From NCBI GenBank assembly GCA_016722635.1, contig JADKIX010000010.1, positions 372,001-436,000 of the forward strand: a stretch of DNA of 64,000 nt, given 5' to 3'. Below the pieces are notes generated by a model, which saw only the letters and a list, made by a program, of their open reading frames with translations, was not told the DNA's origin and ran no database searches. The translations under genes and the position numbers were made by a program. The stretch is from Rhodospirillaceae bacterium. GTDB taxonomy: Bacteria > Pseudomonadota > Alphaproteobacteria > JAEUKQ01. Positions 18,643-27,604 of the stretch are shown here, one piece after another. Within the stretch, counting starts at the first letter, position 1. Each line of letters begins with the position of its first letter.

Positions 18643-19740
18643 GTGCAAATGAAACGCATTTACTTTGACCATAATGCGATGTCCCCTATCCGCCCGCAAG
18701 TATTGACAGCTATGATGAAAATACTTGCACAAGTGGGCAATCCATCCTCTGTCCATTGGTATGGGCGGAAAGCTCATAATGGACTTGAAGAAGCAAGGGA
18801 AACAATCGCTCAATTATTTAAGGTGACGGCCAGTCGGTGCCTATTTACCGCCAGTTGTACGGAGGCCAATAATATGGTTTTATTGGGAAGCGGCTGCCAG
18901 CAAATTGCGATTTCCGCTACAGAACATGAATCGGTTAAAGCGGTCGTATCCAGCGCCCACGTGATCCCAGTTGATCAACAAGGGGTAACCGACCTCAATT
19001 ATCTTGAACAATTTTTAAAAAAACAATTGGCTAAAACCCTAGTCTCGGTGATGATGGCGAACAGTGAAACAGGCGTTATTCAGCCGATTGATGATATCGC
19101 TGCCCTTTGCCAGAGATTTAATGCGTTACTTCATACCGATGCCACCCAAGCAATCGGCCGGCTTCCCTTGAGCAATCAAAAAATTGATTTTCTAACTTTT
19201 TCCTCCCATAAAATTGGTGGCCCGGTTGGATGTGGTGCTATTATCACGGGAAGTGGCGAAGAAGTTGCCCCTTTAATCAAAGGAGGGGGACAGGAACGTG
19301 GTAGGCGCGGTGGAACCGAGAATGTGGCTGCGGTCACTGGATTTTCTGTGGCGGCAAGTCAGGCTTTTGCAGAACAGGCAGAATTATATATTAGGTTAAA
19401 ACAATGGCGGGATGAAATAGAAGAATATTTACTCCAATCCAATGCGGAAATTCTCATTCATGGTAAGGGTGCAGATCGTATTCCTAATACCAGCTGTTTT
19501 TCCATGCCTCATATAACGGGCATGCAGCAATTGATGAAATTGGATTTAGCGGGAATTGCAGTTAGTAGCGGCAGCGCCTGTTCATCAGGGAAAGTAAAAG
19601 AATCTGCGGTATTAAAGGCAATGGGTGTTCCCCAGGCGCATGTTGGGGGCGCGGTGCGGCTGAGTTTTGGTTGGGATACGACCCATAGGGAAATATCTGA
19701 TTTTATTTCAATTTGGGAAAGATTATACCCAAGGATATAA
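18643..19740 (+). CDS. cysteine desulfurase (NifS/IscS family), first copy
   Basis: PLP enzyme that takes sulfur from cysteine for Fe-S clusters and thionucleosides. 365 residues from GTG at 18643 (ATG at 18649 is an alternative). Seen: YFDHNAMSPIRP, NSETGVIQPI, HTDATQAIGR, SSHKIGGPVGCGA with the PLP Lys, GGGQERGRRGGTEN, and SSGSACSSGKVKES with the persulfide Cys. It is more divergent than the next gene, to which it is a tandem paralogue. Confidence 0.88.
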   Translation: MQMKRIYFDHNAMSPIRPQVLTAMMKILAQVGNPSSVHWYGRKAHNGLEEARETIAQLFKVTASRCLFTASCTEANNMVLLGSGCQQIAISATEHESVKAVVSSAHVIPVDQQGVTDLNYLEQFLKKQLAKTLVSVMMANSETGVIQPIDDIAALCQRFNALLHTDATQAIGRLPLSNQKIDFLTFSSHKIGGPVGCGAIITGSGEEVAPLIKGGGQERGRRGGTENVAAVTGFSVAASQAFAEQAELYIRLKQWRDEIEEYLLQSNAEILIHGKGADRIPNTSCFSMPHITGMQQLMKLDLAGIAVSSGSACSSGKVKESAVLKAMGVPQAHVGGAVRLSFGWDTTHREISDFISIWERLYPRI

Positions 19741-19779
19741 AGACCAATTATTTTTATTTGTGCGTGTTATAGGTGTTAG

Positions 19780-20916
19780 ATGGAACAACAGGTCCTTTAC
19801 TTTGATTATCAGGCTTCAACACCAACGGATCCAAGGGTGGTTGAAAAAATGTTGCCTTGGTTCTCCAGGTATTTCGCCAATCCCCATGCTATTGATCATC
19901 AGCCGGGGCAGTTCGCCCAGCAAGCAATTGAAAATGCTCGGCAGCAGATTGCTGGTCTTATCGGGGCGGAGCCGCGTGAAATCATCTTTACCTCTGGGGC
20001 CACGGAATCCAATAATCTGGCTATCCTTGGCGGTATGAGGGGGATGGGGGGGCGTAAGAGACATCTGATCACCTGGGTGACGGAGCATAAATGTGTGTTG
20101 GAATCTGCCAGGCAATTGGAAAAAGAAGGGTTTCAAGTCACCTTTTTGCCCGTTCAAGCAGATGGATTGGTTCATTTGCAGGATTTAAAGCAGGCCATTC
20201 AGCCGGATACCGGGATGATTTCCCTCATGATGGTGAATAATGAAATCGGGGTTATTCAAGATGTTGATAAAATTGGCCAAATATGCAGGCAACAAGGCAT
20301 ATTGTTCCATTGTGACGCGGCGCAAGCGGTTGGTAAATTAGAGATTTCCGTTAACCCGATGAATATTGATCTTTTAAGTATCTCCGGCCATAAAATTTAC
20401 GGGCCCAAGGGGATAGGCGCCTTATATATACGTCACCGGCCGCGGGTTCGTTTGCAGCCATTGTTTTATGGCGGCGGGCAGGAACGCGGCTTGCGTTCGG
20501 GTACCCTGCCAACCCCTTTATGCGTAGGTCTTGGGGCCGCCTGTGAGATTGCACAACAGGAGATGAGGCAGGATACGAAACATATAAAATCGCTGCAACA
20601 GCAATTATGGCGGGAATTGCAGAATGTTTTTCCAAGCATTCGATTAAACGGCCATGAACAGCAAAGATACGCAGGGAATCTTAATGTTTGTTTTACCCAT
20701 TTGGCAGGTAAAAAGGTTTTAAATATGTTGCCGCAATTAGCTGTATCTTCAGGTTCCGCTTGTAGCGCCAGCGATATTGAACCTTCTTATGTATTGCAGG
20801 CTTTGGGGTTACCGAAAGATTTGGCCCAAGCTTCTATCCGTTTTAGTTTAGGCAGGTTTAGTCGCACGGAAGATATTCAACAAGCGATTGATTATTTACA
20901 AAACAAGTTATTGTAA
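19780..20916 (+). CDS. iscS: cysteine desulfurase IscS, second copy
   Basis: 378 residues and closer to classical IscS: YFDYQASTPTDPRV, TSGATESNNLAI, NNEIGVIQDV, HCDAAQAVGK, SGHKIYGPKGIGALY with the PLP Lys, GGGQERGLRSGT and VSSGSACSASDIEPS with the active Cys. It is 40 bases downstream of the first copy. The cluster then has a ferredoxin and MnmA, which receives sulfur from IscS-type enzymes. No iscU, iscA or hscBA is present in the window. Confidence 0.9.
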   Translation: MEQQVLYFDYQASTPTDPRVVEKMLPWFSRYFANPHAIDHQPGQFAQQAIENARQQIAGLIGAEPREIIFTSGATESNNLAILGGMRGMGGRKRHLITWVTEHKCVLESARQLEKEGFQVTFLPVQADGLVHLQDLKQAIQPDTGMISLMMVNNEIGVIQDVDKIGQICRQQGILFHCDAAQAVGKLEISVNPMNIDLLSISGHKIYGPKGIGALYIRHRPRVRLQPLFYGGGQERGLRSGTLPTPLCVGLGAACEIAQQEMRQDTKHIKSLQQQLWRELQNVFPSIRLNGHEQQRYAGNLNVCFTHLAGKKVLNMLPQLAVSSGSACSASDIEPSYVLQALGLPKDLAQASIRFSLGRFSRTEDIQQAIDYLQNKLL

Positions 20917-20988
20917 ATTTAAAAAATTCAAATTGGAAGGATAGTGGGGATATTTTGTCCTATTCAGGCATTTTTGTTATTCGGCGTC

Positions 20989-21540
20989 TTACCAAGAATT
21001 GATGAAGGTCGCCTTAACTCGCCGCGAACGCCGTAAATAAACGACGATACAAGCTATGGGTAACATCATTATTAATACAAGTAATACAATGCCCAGCATT
21101 GAATAAATATCAATATCTTTCCATAATGAAATTTCTACCATGGAAACACCCCAAAAATACACCCCAAGAGACCAAATTGTCTCAGTGATCAGAAAAAAGG
21201 TATATAGGGCAGGAAATTTTTTATTTTTAGTAAAAAGCAGGACAATTAAAAAACCAGCAAAAATTATATAGATCACCGCCATTATTTGGTAAATTAAAAC
21301 CAAATAAAATAATTGCGTTAATGCCGGGTCTTCACTGTGCATCAGCAGTCTAAGATTATTAAAACCAAATCCTGGTTGAGGGTCGACGATATCTCTCAAT
21401 GACAACACGAACGAGCCAATAACAAAGAAACAAATCAAAACCATCCACCCGCCCAGACCTTGGGGATAGGTGTCTATTTCTTCAGCGACGGGCAAAGGCT
21501 TATGGGTATAGGTCAGGGGATTTGATGATTCTTCAGCCAT
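20989..21540 (-). CDS. DUF2569-like membrane protein
   Basis: 183 residues with a polar ~28-residue N-terminus, then QGLGGWMVLICFFVIG, three further hydrophobic helices and a basic end RRSRRVKATFINSW. GLGGW and RVK.TF are the DUF2569 hallmarks. The function is unknown. It is oriented against iscS and ends 73 bases from it, so it interrupts the otherwise plus-strand Fe-S block. Confidence 0.65.
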   Translation of the reverse strand: MAEESSNPLTYTHKPLPVAEEIDTYPQGLGGWMVLICFFVIGSFVLSLRDIVDPQPGFGFNNLRLLMHSEDPALTQLFYLVLIYQIMAVIYIIFAGFLIVLLFTKNKKFPALYTFFLITETIWSLGVYFWGVSMVEISLWKDIDIYSMLGIVLLVLIMMLPIACIVVYLRRSRRVKATFINSW

Positions 21541-22003
21541 CGCCCACCTTAAAGGTCGCGGGGGAAGTTAAGGTAATTTCTACTGTAAAAAATCTGTTTC
21601 TTTGATAAAAAAAACGTCAAAAAAATTTGAAAAACCAATGTTAAATAGTTTCTAAACATTGAATTAAATATTGTCAAGGTGATTTTAAGTAAACCCGGTA
21701 TTCAACTGCCTAATAGGGCTGAAATTATTTTTATATAAATGTAATTAATATTACAGATTATTATTGTGAATGTGCTACTTATATGCGGCGGAGCAATGGG
21801 CTATTTATTCCTCCTCACGATAACATATTCCATTGCTTCGCCCTTCCGGTAGAAAAAATTTTTAAGACGTTGCTGAAATCCAGTTATTTTTCTTCTTTTC
21901 CAATATTTTAAAGATTATTTTAAGGTAACCTGGTAATCTTCTATTGACAGGTTGCGATAAATTGTTATCCAAATTTGGATATAGTCTTATTGGAGAAAAC
22001 GTG
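21541..22003. other. divergent intergenic region upstream of fdx with stem-loop
   Basis: A 463-base spacer. The only structure I see is a 13-bp stem (21787-21799 with 21830-21842, GGCGGAGCAATGG / CCATTGCTTCGCC, one G-U) around a 30-base loop, about 160 bases before fdx. No U-run follows immediately. It may be a leader structure or small RNA part. Confidence 0.45.
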
Positions 22004-22333
22004 ATGCCAAAGGTAATTTTCATTAATCCAGATAACAGCAAGCTTGAAGTGATTGCCCCGATTGGGTTATCTCTTCTAGAAGTTGCCCACCGTCATAATA
22101 TAGATTTAGAAGGGGCGTGTGAGGGTTCACTGGCTTGTTCAACCTGCCATGTTATTATTGACCCGACTTGGTTTGAATCATTGCCGGAACCTTCGGAAGA
22201 CGAAGAAGATATGTTGGATTTAGCTTTTGGCGTAACAAAAACTTCAAGGCTTGGATGCCAAATCCGGTTAACAGAAGAACTGGATGGGATTATTGTCCGC
22301 GTTCCGGCAAGCTCCAGAAATTTGCTGAAATAA
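22004..22333 (+). CDS. fdx: [2Fe-2S] ferredoxin, Isc type
   Basis: An adrenodoxin-like ferredoxin that passes electrons during Fe-S cluster assembly. 109 residues from the ATG at 22004, preceded by GGAG. The cluster ligands are readable: CEGSLACSTC (Cys-x5-Cys-x2-Cys) and the distal Cys in SRLGCQIRL. The acidic helix EPSEDEEDMLDLAFG is the partner-binding region. An upstream in-frame ATG (21944) has no ribosome site. It is four bases ahead of the following hydrolase, suggesting an operon with mnmA. Confidence 0.92.
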   Translation: MPKVIFINPDNSKLEVIAPIGLSLLEVAHRHNIDLEGACEGSLACSTCHVIIDPTWFESLPEPSEDEEDMLDLAFGVTKTSRLGCQIRLTEELDGIIVRVPASSRNLLK

Positions 22334-22336
22334 CGA

Positions 22337-23734
22337 TTGGTTACGCAAACCCCTAAAGGCAGTAAAGGCTTGCCACCCAAACATATTCAATTACCGGCCT
22401 GGCCTGCTTGGATCAGATCATTTTACGTCAATCGCATGATCGCCCGACCATGGGTAGACCCCATCTGTTTATGGGCCATAACCCAAAAAATCATGCCGTT
22501 GTCAAAATTATGGGCCTTGGTTGGCGATCCCAATGGCAGTATTGAACAATTATGGGCGCAAATCCCCCCCTTAAAGCATCGTCCTAATTTTGTAAAAATA
22601 TATGACCTTTTAAAAGGTTGGCAGAAAGAGGCTGTGGCACAAGAACAGCTTTGGCAAAACATCATGTGGGCTAGCCAGGATTTTTCTGATGAAAAAATAT
22701 GGGAGGCAAATCAGCATCAGCAGCAAGCCTGGCAACGCTGGATGATCCAAGGGAAAAGAAAATTACTGCCCTATGCCTCAAGCTTGCGATTACCGAAAAT
22801 CAATTTTCATGTGCCGGATGCGTCCCATCAGCCTATAAAAACGGACGCTATATTCCAGCAGGTCATCAGCTTATCCCAAAAACTACCAGTCATTAATGTT
22901 TCCAAGAAATTGCCGACCCAAAAGGGCCAGCAATATTGGCTGACTTTTTCGAATGGGTTGGAAAATGTTTGGGCTAGGGTGTTTGAGCCCCCCTCATCCA
23001 AAAACCAAGGAACATTTATTTATTGTCATGGCTGGGGGATGGAAGGGGAATTATCGGGATTGCCGCTGGAGCCGGAAATTGGACATTTGATCAATTGCGG
23101 TATTCGAGTCATCCGCTTGGAATCATCGGCGCATGGAAGGCGGTGCCCGCCAGGATATTATGATGGTGAGCGTATCTTTGCCGGTGCGCCACCCGCTTTG
23201 GTTGAATTCATGATGCAGCAGGTGCATGAGATTGGGGTTTTGCTGCATTGGTGTAAACTTGAAAATAAAGGTCCGGTGGCTTTGGGCGGCACCAGCTTGG
23301 GGGCTTTAAGCAGCCAAACTTACGTCTCTTTAAATAAGCGGTTACAACTTTACCCGCAACCAGATATTTTATATTTGTCGGCTACAGATCCCGATATTTT
23401 AGCCCTTGCTGGCGACAGCCAATTATGCATAAAATCCGGCCTATCTGCGGCATTAACGCAAGCAGGATGGTCAAAAGACAAATTAGATGGTTATCAACCG
23501 CTTGTCCAAGTGAGCGTTGAACCGCCCATCAACCCTAACCATATTATCATGGTGATGGGAAATAAGGATCAAGTGACCAGTTATCAGCGTGCTAAGGAAC
23601 TGGCGATCAAGTGGCAAGTGAAAACAAATCATTTATTTGAGCGCCGCCAAGGTCATTTTTCGTTGCAATTGGGGTTGTTAGGGGATCCGGCGCCCATCAA
23701 TAGCCTTTATCACTTGTTACAACATTTGCGTTGA
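22337..23734 (+). CDS. alpha/beta hydrolase-fold protein, unknown substrate
   Basis: 465 residues from a TTG start. The N-terminal ~190 residues are helical and match nothing I know; the C-terminal part has IYCHGWGMEGE (oxyanion side), RLESSAHGRRCPPGYYDGER, the nucleophile elbow GGTSLGALS, an Asp region in VMGNKDQVTS and a late RRQGHFSLQLG with a candidate His. It begins three bases after fdx and overlaps the mnmA start by four, so it sits inside a Fe-S/tRNA-thiolation operon. The placement hints at a linked role, but nothing proves it. Confidence 0.7.
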   Translation: MVTQTPKGSKGLPPKHIQLPAWPAWIRSFYVNRMIARPWVDPICLWAITQKIMPLSKLWALVGDPNGSIEQLWAQIPPLKHRPNFVKIYDLLKGWQKEAVAQEQLWQNIMWASQDFSDEKIWEANQHQQQAWQRWMIQGKRKLLPYASSLRLPKINFHVPDASHQPIKTDAIFQQVISLSQKLPVINVSKKLPTQKGQQYWLTFSNGLENVWARVFEPPSSKNQGTFIYCHGWGMEGELSGLPLEPEIGHLINCGIRVIRLESSAHGRRCPPGYYDGERIFAGAPPALVEFMMQQVHEIGVLLHWCKLENKGPVALGGTSLGALSSQTYVSLNKRLQLYPQPDILYLSATDPDILALAGDSQLCIKSGLSAALTQAGWSKDKLDGYQPLVQVSVEPPINPNHIIMVMGNKDQVTSYQRAKELAIKWQVKTNHLFERRQGHFSLQLGLLGDPAPINSLYHLLQHLR

Positions 23735-24975
23735 TTTTTGCACCATTTAAAAATCATCAGCCTCAAACATTGATAAAAACATTTACCTATGCCATATATG
23801 ATGGGGTTTGGCATAAAATAAGGAATAACTTGGACGTGCGGATTGCAGATATAGGTCATCTTGATTTGGATTTACCGAAAGCTCCCTCAAAAACGCGGGT
23901 GGTGGTGGCGATGTCGGGTGGGGTCGATAGCTCGGTGACCGCTGGAATATTATCCCAAATGGGATATGATGTCATCGGGATCACGCTGCAGCTTTATGAT
24001 CATGGGGTGGCGGTTGACCGCAAAGGCGCTTGTTGTGCAGGCCAAGATATCCACGATGCCCGGCGGGTGGCCGATCAATTGGGAATTCCCCATTACGTGT
24101 TGGATTATGAAGAAAAATTTCGGCAATCCGTCATCAATAATTTTGCGGACAGTTATTTACAGGGGGAAACCCCCATTCCTTGCGTCCAATGCAACCGTCA
24201 GGTGAAGTTTAAAGATTTATTGGGAATGGCCAAAGATTTAGGGGCGGAAGCTTTAGCAACCGGGCATTATGCCCGGCGGTTGCCAGGGCAGGGCGGGGCG
24301 GGCCTTTACCGCTCGCATGATTTGGATCGGGATCAAAGTTATTTTTTGTTTGCTACCACCCAAGCGCAATTAGATTTTTTGCGTTTCCCCTTGGGCGGCA
24401 TTCCTAAATCCGTTACCCGCCAGATGGCTAAGGATATGGGGCTTGAGGTTGCAGCAAAACCGGACAGCCAAGATATTTGTTTCGTCCCGACCGGTAATTA
24501 CAGTAAAATCGTTGAAAAATTACGTCCGGGTGCTATCACAGCCGGGGACATTATCCATACGGATGGGCGGGTTTTAGGTAAACATGAAGGGATTATACAT
24601 TTTACCGTCGGCCAACGCCGTGGCATCGGCATTGCTTTGGGTGATGGCGAGCCTTTATATGTTATTAAATTAATCCCGGAAAAAGCCCAAGTAGTGGTGG
24701 GGCCAAAATCGGCCTTGGCTGTCCCTGAAATTTTGTTACGGGATATTAATTGGTTAGGGGGCCCATTCGCTGGGTATGAAGGGCGCAGCCTTACGGTGAA
24801 GGTACGTTCGGCCAGCCAACCGATTGCCGCCACTTTATATACGCAGGATGGGCAAACCGGCCGGATTGTTTTCGATGAAGCCCAATTAGGGGTTTCCCCC
24901 GGCCAGGCTTGTGTTTTTTATGAAGGTGAGCGGGTGTTAGGGGGCGGATGGATTACCCGCCAGCATGTTTCCTAG
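23731..24975 (+). CDS. mnmA: tRNA-specific 2-thiouridylase MnmA
   Basis: Thiolates U34 of tRNA-Lys/Glu/Gln using persulfide sulfur from IscS. Seen: the PP-loop motif VVVAMSGGVDSSV, CCAGQDIHDAR, the catalytic Cys regions PIPCVQCNRQVKF and DSQDICFVPTG, and GQRRGIGI. The full frame from TTG at 23731 gives 414 residues, but about 45 residues before the PP-loop look unrelated to the family. A later TTG (for example near 23863, giving LDLPKAPSKTR) may be the true start. It is the last gene of the fdx block. Confidence 0.9.
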   Translation: MIFAPFKNHQPQTLIKTFTYAIYDGVWHKIRNNLDVRIADIGHLDLDLPKAPSKTRVVVAMSGGVDSSVTAGILSQMGYDVIGITLQLYDHGVAVDRKGACCAGQDIHDARRVADQLGIPHYVLDYEEKFRQSVINNFADSYLQGETPIPCVQCNRQVKFKDLLGMAKDLGAEALATGHYARRLPGQGGAGLYRSHDLDRDQSYFLFATTQAQLDFLRFPLGGIPKSVTRQMAKDMGLEVAAKPDSQDICFVPTGNYSKIVEKLRPGAITAGDIIHTDGRVLGKHEGIIHFTVGQRRGIGIALGDGEPLYVIKLIPEKAQVVVGPKSALAVPEILLRDINWLGGPFAGYEGRSLTVKVRSASQPIAATLYTQDGQTGRIVFDEAQLGVSPGQACVFYEGERVLGGGWITRQHVS

Positions 24976-25115
24976 TTTTTGCTAAAGCATGATTTGGCTG
25001 CTTCCTATTTGGGCGAATAAAAATATTTTACGAAAACAGTTGCATATTTGGCTGCTTTTTTTTATTTGTGTATAGGTTGATCAATCAGCAATAGCATAAA
25101 ATGGTTGTTTCAAAT

Positions 25116-25201
25116 GCGGGCGTGGAGAAACTGGTAGACTCACAAGACTTAAAATCTTGTGCCGAATAGGCGTGCGGGTCCGAGTCCCGCCGCCCGCACC
25201 A
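25116..25201 (+). tRNA. tRNA-Leu (anticodon TAA)
   Basis: Class II tRNA, 86 bases with encoded CCA. The acceptor stem GCGGGCG pairs with CGCCCGC (25191-25197). The anticodon stem CAAGA/TCTTG encloses loop CTTAAAA, giving anticodon TAA. The variable arm TGCCGAATAGGCG is long, as expected for Leu, and the T arm has GGTCCGAGTCC. Confidence 0.95.
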
Positions 25202-25275
25202 CTTAATAAAAGCAAGTCATTTTATCTTAAGTTATTTTGCAAATCCCTTTTCATTCTACCTTGAGCTGAAAAAAA

Positions 25276-25617
25276 ATGATAAAAATGGCCAAGCTTTTTT
25301 CTTATAATAACCTGCAATTTGGAGAAGACCAATTAAACATTTTCGGGCGCAGGGTGGCAGGTCAACCAGATGTTTTACCAGGGTATAGATTATCTGAATT
25401 GATCATTAGAGATCCGCATATTATGAGAGTGAGCGGAAAAATTATCCATATCATGGTAAGATATACAGGCCAAAGGCGGAATCTGATAAAGGGCACCCTT
25501 TTTAAAGTGACTTGGGCCGAACTGCTGGCTGCCGATCGATATGAAGCCGAGGATTATAAACGCGTATCGGCCGTCCTCCTATCCGGCGCATTGGCTTGGA
25601 TTTATGTCAGCAAATAA
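25276..25617 (+). CDS. gamma-glutamylcyclotransferase-like (AIG2) protein
   Basis: A 113-residue protein resembling the GGCT/AIG2 fold: LFSYNNLQFG where the family has YGTLQ, then GRRVAGQPDVLPGYRL, a RYTG motif, GTLFKVTWAEL and a DRYEAEDYKR segment with the likely catalytic Glu. It ends in WIYVSK. Members cleave gamma-glutamyl amines or handle small peptides; the substrate is unknown. The start may be the second ATG at 25285 (MAKLFSY). It stands just after tRNA-Leu. Confidence 0.7.
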   Translation: MIKMAKLFSYNNLQFGEDQLNIFGRRVAGQPDVLPGYRLSELIIRDPHIMRVSGKIIHIMVRYTGQRRNLIKGTLFKVTWAELLAADRYEAEDYKRVSAVLLSGALAWIYVSK

Positions 25618-25644
25618 CTTTATGGCCTAAAAACCTGGTGGGCT

Positions 25645-26292
25645 TTACTTTTTATCGCGCCTTGCTTCTAATTTTTGCATGATGTCACCAACCGCTCGGT
25701 CATGAAAATTGGCGGAAGACTTTAACCCCTCTATCACGCCCAACCTATTTTCTTGCGGATGATGCTGGTTCATTTTTAAAGCAGCCTCAAATCGCTCCAC
25801 TTGAAATTGGATTCCCACAATTGCCCGGGTCAAGCCATCAATATAATCCTGTGGGGCATCCGGAATTTTCCAAGGATTTTTTTGATCAGCTTCGTTGTGC
25901 GTGACCAGTTTTTCCAAATGATTGAGAAGCCAGCCTGGTTCTTCCTGCTTTTCAGCAAATCCGTGAAGGTGAATGACCTGATAATTCCAGGTGGGCACCA
26001 CTTTGCCGGTGGTTTTTTTTGTTTCATACCAGCCGGGATGGATATAGGCATGCTCGCCTTGGAAAATGACCATCGCCGGATTTTCTTTGGCAGCATGTTT
26101 CCATAATTCGTTGGCGCGGGATACATGTCCTTCTAAAATCATCTGATTGTTTTCTTCCCGAATGATGAAGGGTAGGTGGGAAGAGAAAAACCTTCCTTCG
26201 GAAAAAACCACTAAAACCCCAAACCTTATGGTTTTTACAGCTTCCATCACCATATTTTTGTCATCTTGCCGGAATTGTTTGGGAATAAACAT
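25645..26292 (-). CDS. FMN-binding negative regulator, PaiB family
   Basis: 215 residues with the FMN_bind_2/PaiB architecture: MFIPKQFRQDD at the start, SHLPFIIREE, GHVSRANELWK, AMVIFQGEHAYIHPGWYETK, VVPTWNYQVIHLHG and RAIVGIQFQVERFEA. Bacillus PaiB is described as a repressor of sporulation and protease genes, but most homologues are uncharacterised flavin-binding proteins with a split-barrel fold. It precedes a GNAT gene on the same strand; the pairing echoes paiA/paiB, where PaiA is an acetyltransferase. Confidence 0.85.
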   Translation of the reverse strand: MFIPKQFRQDDKNMVMEAVKTIRFGVLVVFSEGRFFSSHLPFIIREENNQMILEGHVSRANELWKHAAKENPAMVIFQGEHAYIHPGWYETKKTTGKVVPTWNYQVIHLHGFAEKQEEPGWLLNHLEKLVTHNEADQKNPWKIPDAPQDYIDGLTRAIVGIQFQVERFEAALKMNQHHPQENRLGVIEGLKSSANFHDRAVGDIMQKLEARRDKK

Positions 26293-26404
26293 GATTTTCG
26301 TTATGTTCTTTCTAAGAAATTTTATCTGGTTGGCCGTGTTTTATACCTCATTATGCGAACAGCTTTTTACCAACGATAGGGGTCGAATATTTTGCTAATA
26401 AATT

Positions 26405-27022
26405 TTACGCATCTGTCACATAAGATGTTGATTTTTTCATAATTTCTTTAATCTTTGCCATGTCAAGCATTTTTTCTTCGCTACGGATTTGCTGAAATCC
26501 TGCGTTTAAATAGGTTGATAAAGCTTTGGGGTGATCTAGGCTGCACGTATTCACCAAGATTTTTTCAGGGTTAAACGCCCAGATATAATGCAGGCTCCAA
26601 TCCAACAGCCACTTGCCAATGCCTTTGCCCAAAGCCCACGGCATTAAACCAAAATAAGACAGATCCACTACTGGCATGGATTGGAGGCTGATCTCGGTAT
26701 AACCGATGGGCAATCCATGCTGGTAAACAACACAGAGATGGATACCTGAATGATGGAGCAGGGGTAACAATTGTTGGTCATTTAACATCCGGCGTTCATA
26801 CCAAAACCAAGGTTCCCCCACTGAATTATAGAGAAACCGGTAAAAAGGAAGTGGGGGATTAACAATCCGGGTAATTTGCAGTCCACTATCCGGCATTATT
26901 AGCGGGTTGGTTGTTGGTTTTTGAAATTGAGCTAAGTAGTGGACGGTGATAGCGGACAAAGATGGTTTTTGTTTGGATAAATGTTTTGTTTCCAAACCGC
27001 TCATGCTAGATTTCCCCATCAT
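26405..27022 (-). CDS. GNAT-family N-acetyltransferase
   Basis: 205 residues. The GNAT core is visible: PIGYTEIS strand, VVDLSYFGLMPWALGKGIGKWLLDWSL carrying the acetyl-CoA pyrophosphate loop (GKGIGK, shown in context only), and VNTCSLDHPKALSTYLNAGF at the end. The N-terminal ~35 residues are extra. The substrate is unknown. It lies upstream of the PaiB-like gene on the same strand with a 112-base gap. Confidence 0.78.
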   Translation of the reverse strand: MMGKSSMSGLETKHLSKQKPSLSAITVHYLAQFQKPTTNPLIMPDSGLQITRIVNPPLPFYRFLYNSVGEPWFWYERRMLNDQQLLPLLHHSGIHLCVVYQHGLPIGYTEISLQSMPVVDLSYFGLMPWALGKGIGKWLLDWSLHYIWAFNPEKILVNTCSLDHPKALSTYLNAGFQQIRSEEKMLDMAKIKEIMKKSTSYVTDA

Positions 27023-27051
27023 TTAAGAAAATACTACCTGAATTAGCCCAT

Positions 27052-27528
27052 TTAAGGCAGCACCACATTCCCGTTCTTATCCATTTTCCAGAAGGGGTTA
27101 TAGGCTACTTCCCACAAATGACCATCGGGATCGGCGAAATAGCCGCTATAACCGCCCCAAAAAACTTTCTGGGCTTTTTTCACAATTTTTGCCCCCAATT
27201 TTTCAACAAACTGCAAAAGTTCATCCACTTCTTTTGCGCTGCTTGTATTATAAGCCAGGGTAATGCCTGAAAAACCGCTGCCGGTGCTTGGCACATGCGC
27301 GTCCTCAGCTAATTTCTCGCGCGGGTATATAGCTAGGATAATACCGTTAAGCGGGAAAAAGGCCACATCATCCTGAACCTGGGCCTTCCATCCTAACCCG
27401 TCGCGGTAAAAAGCCAGGGACTTATCAAAATTCTTAACACCCAAGGTCACGAGGTTGATTTTAGGCAATAATCTGTTAGCAGAAGATTTTATTTGGGTTT
27501 TGTTATTCATCGCTAACTTCCCTTTCAA
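27052..27528 (-). CDS. VOC/glyoxalase-fold protein
   Basis: 158 residues with paired beta-alpha-beta-beta-beta units: VTLGVKNFDKSLAFYRDGLGW in the first half and FADPDGHLWEVAYNPFW in the second. The WEVAYNP ending carries the Glu often used as a metal ligand. Members are bleomycin-resistance, lactoylglutathione lyase or dioxygenase-like proteins, and the reaction cannot be assigned. The first ~20 residues before INLVTLGV are poorly conserved, so the start is uncertain. Confidence 0.78.
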   Translation of the reverse strand: MKGKLAMNNKTQIKSSANRLLPKINLVTLGVKNFDKSLAFYRDGLGWKAQVQDDVAFFPLNGIILAIYPREKLAEDAHVPSTGSGFSGITLAYNTSSAKEVDELLQFVEKLGAKIVKKAQKVFWGGYSGYFADPDGHLWEVAYNPFWKMDKNGNVVLP

Positions 27529-27604
27529 AATTTTAACAATCTATGAAATACCTTTGCCCTGCAATAACATCAGTATCGGTATCAGTAACGACAGTATCAG
27601 GCAA

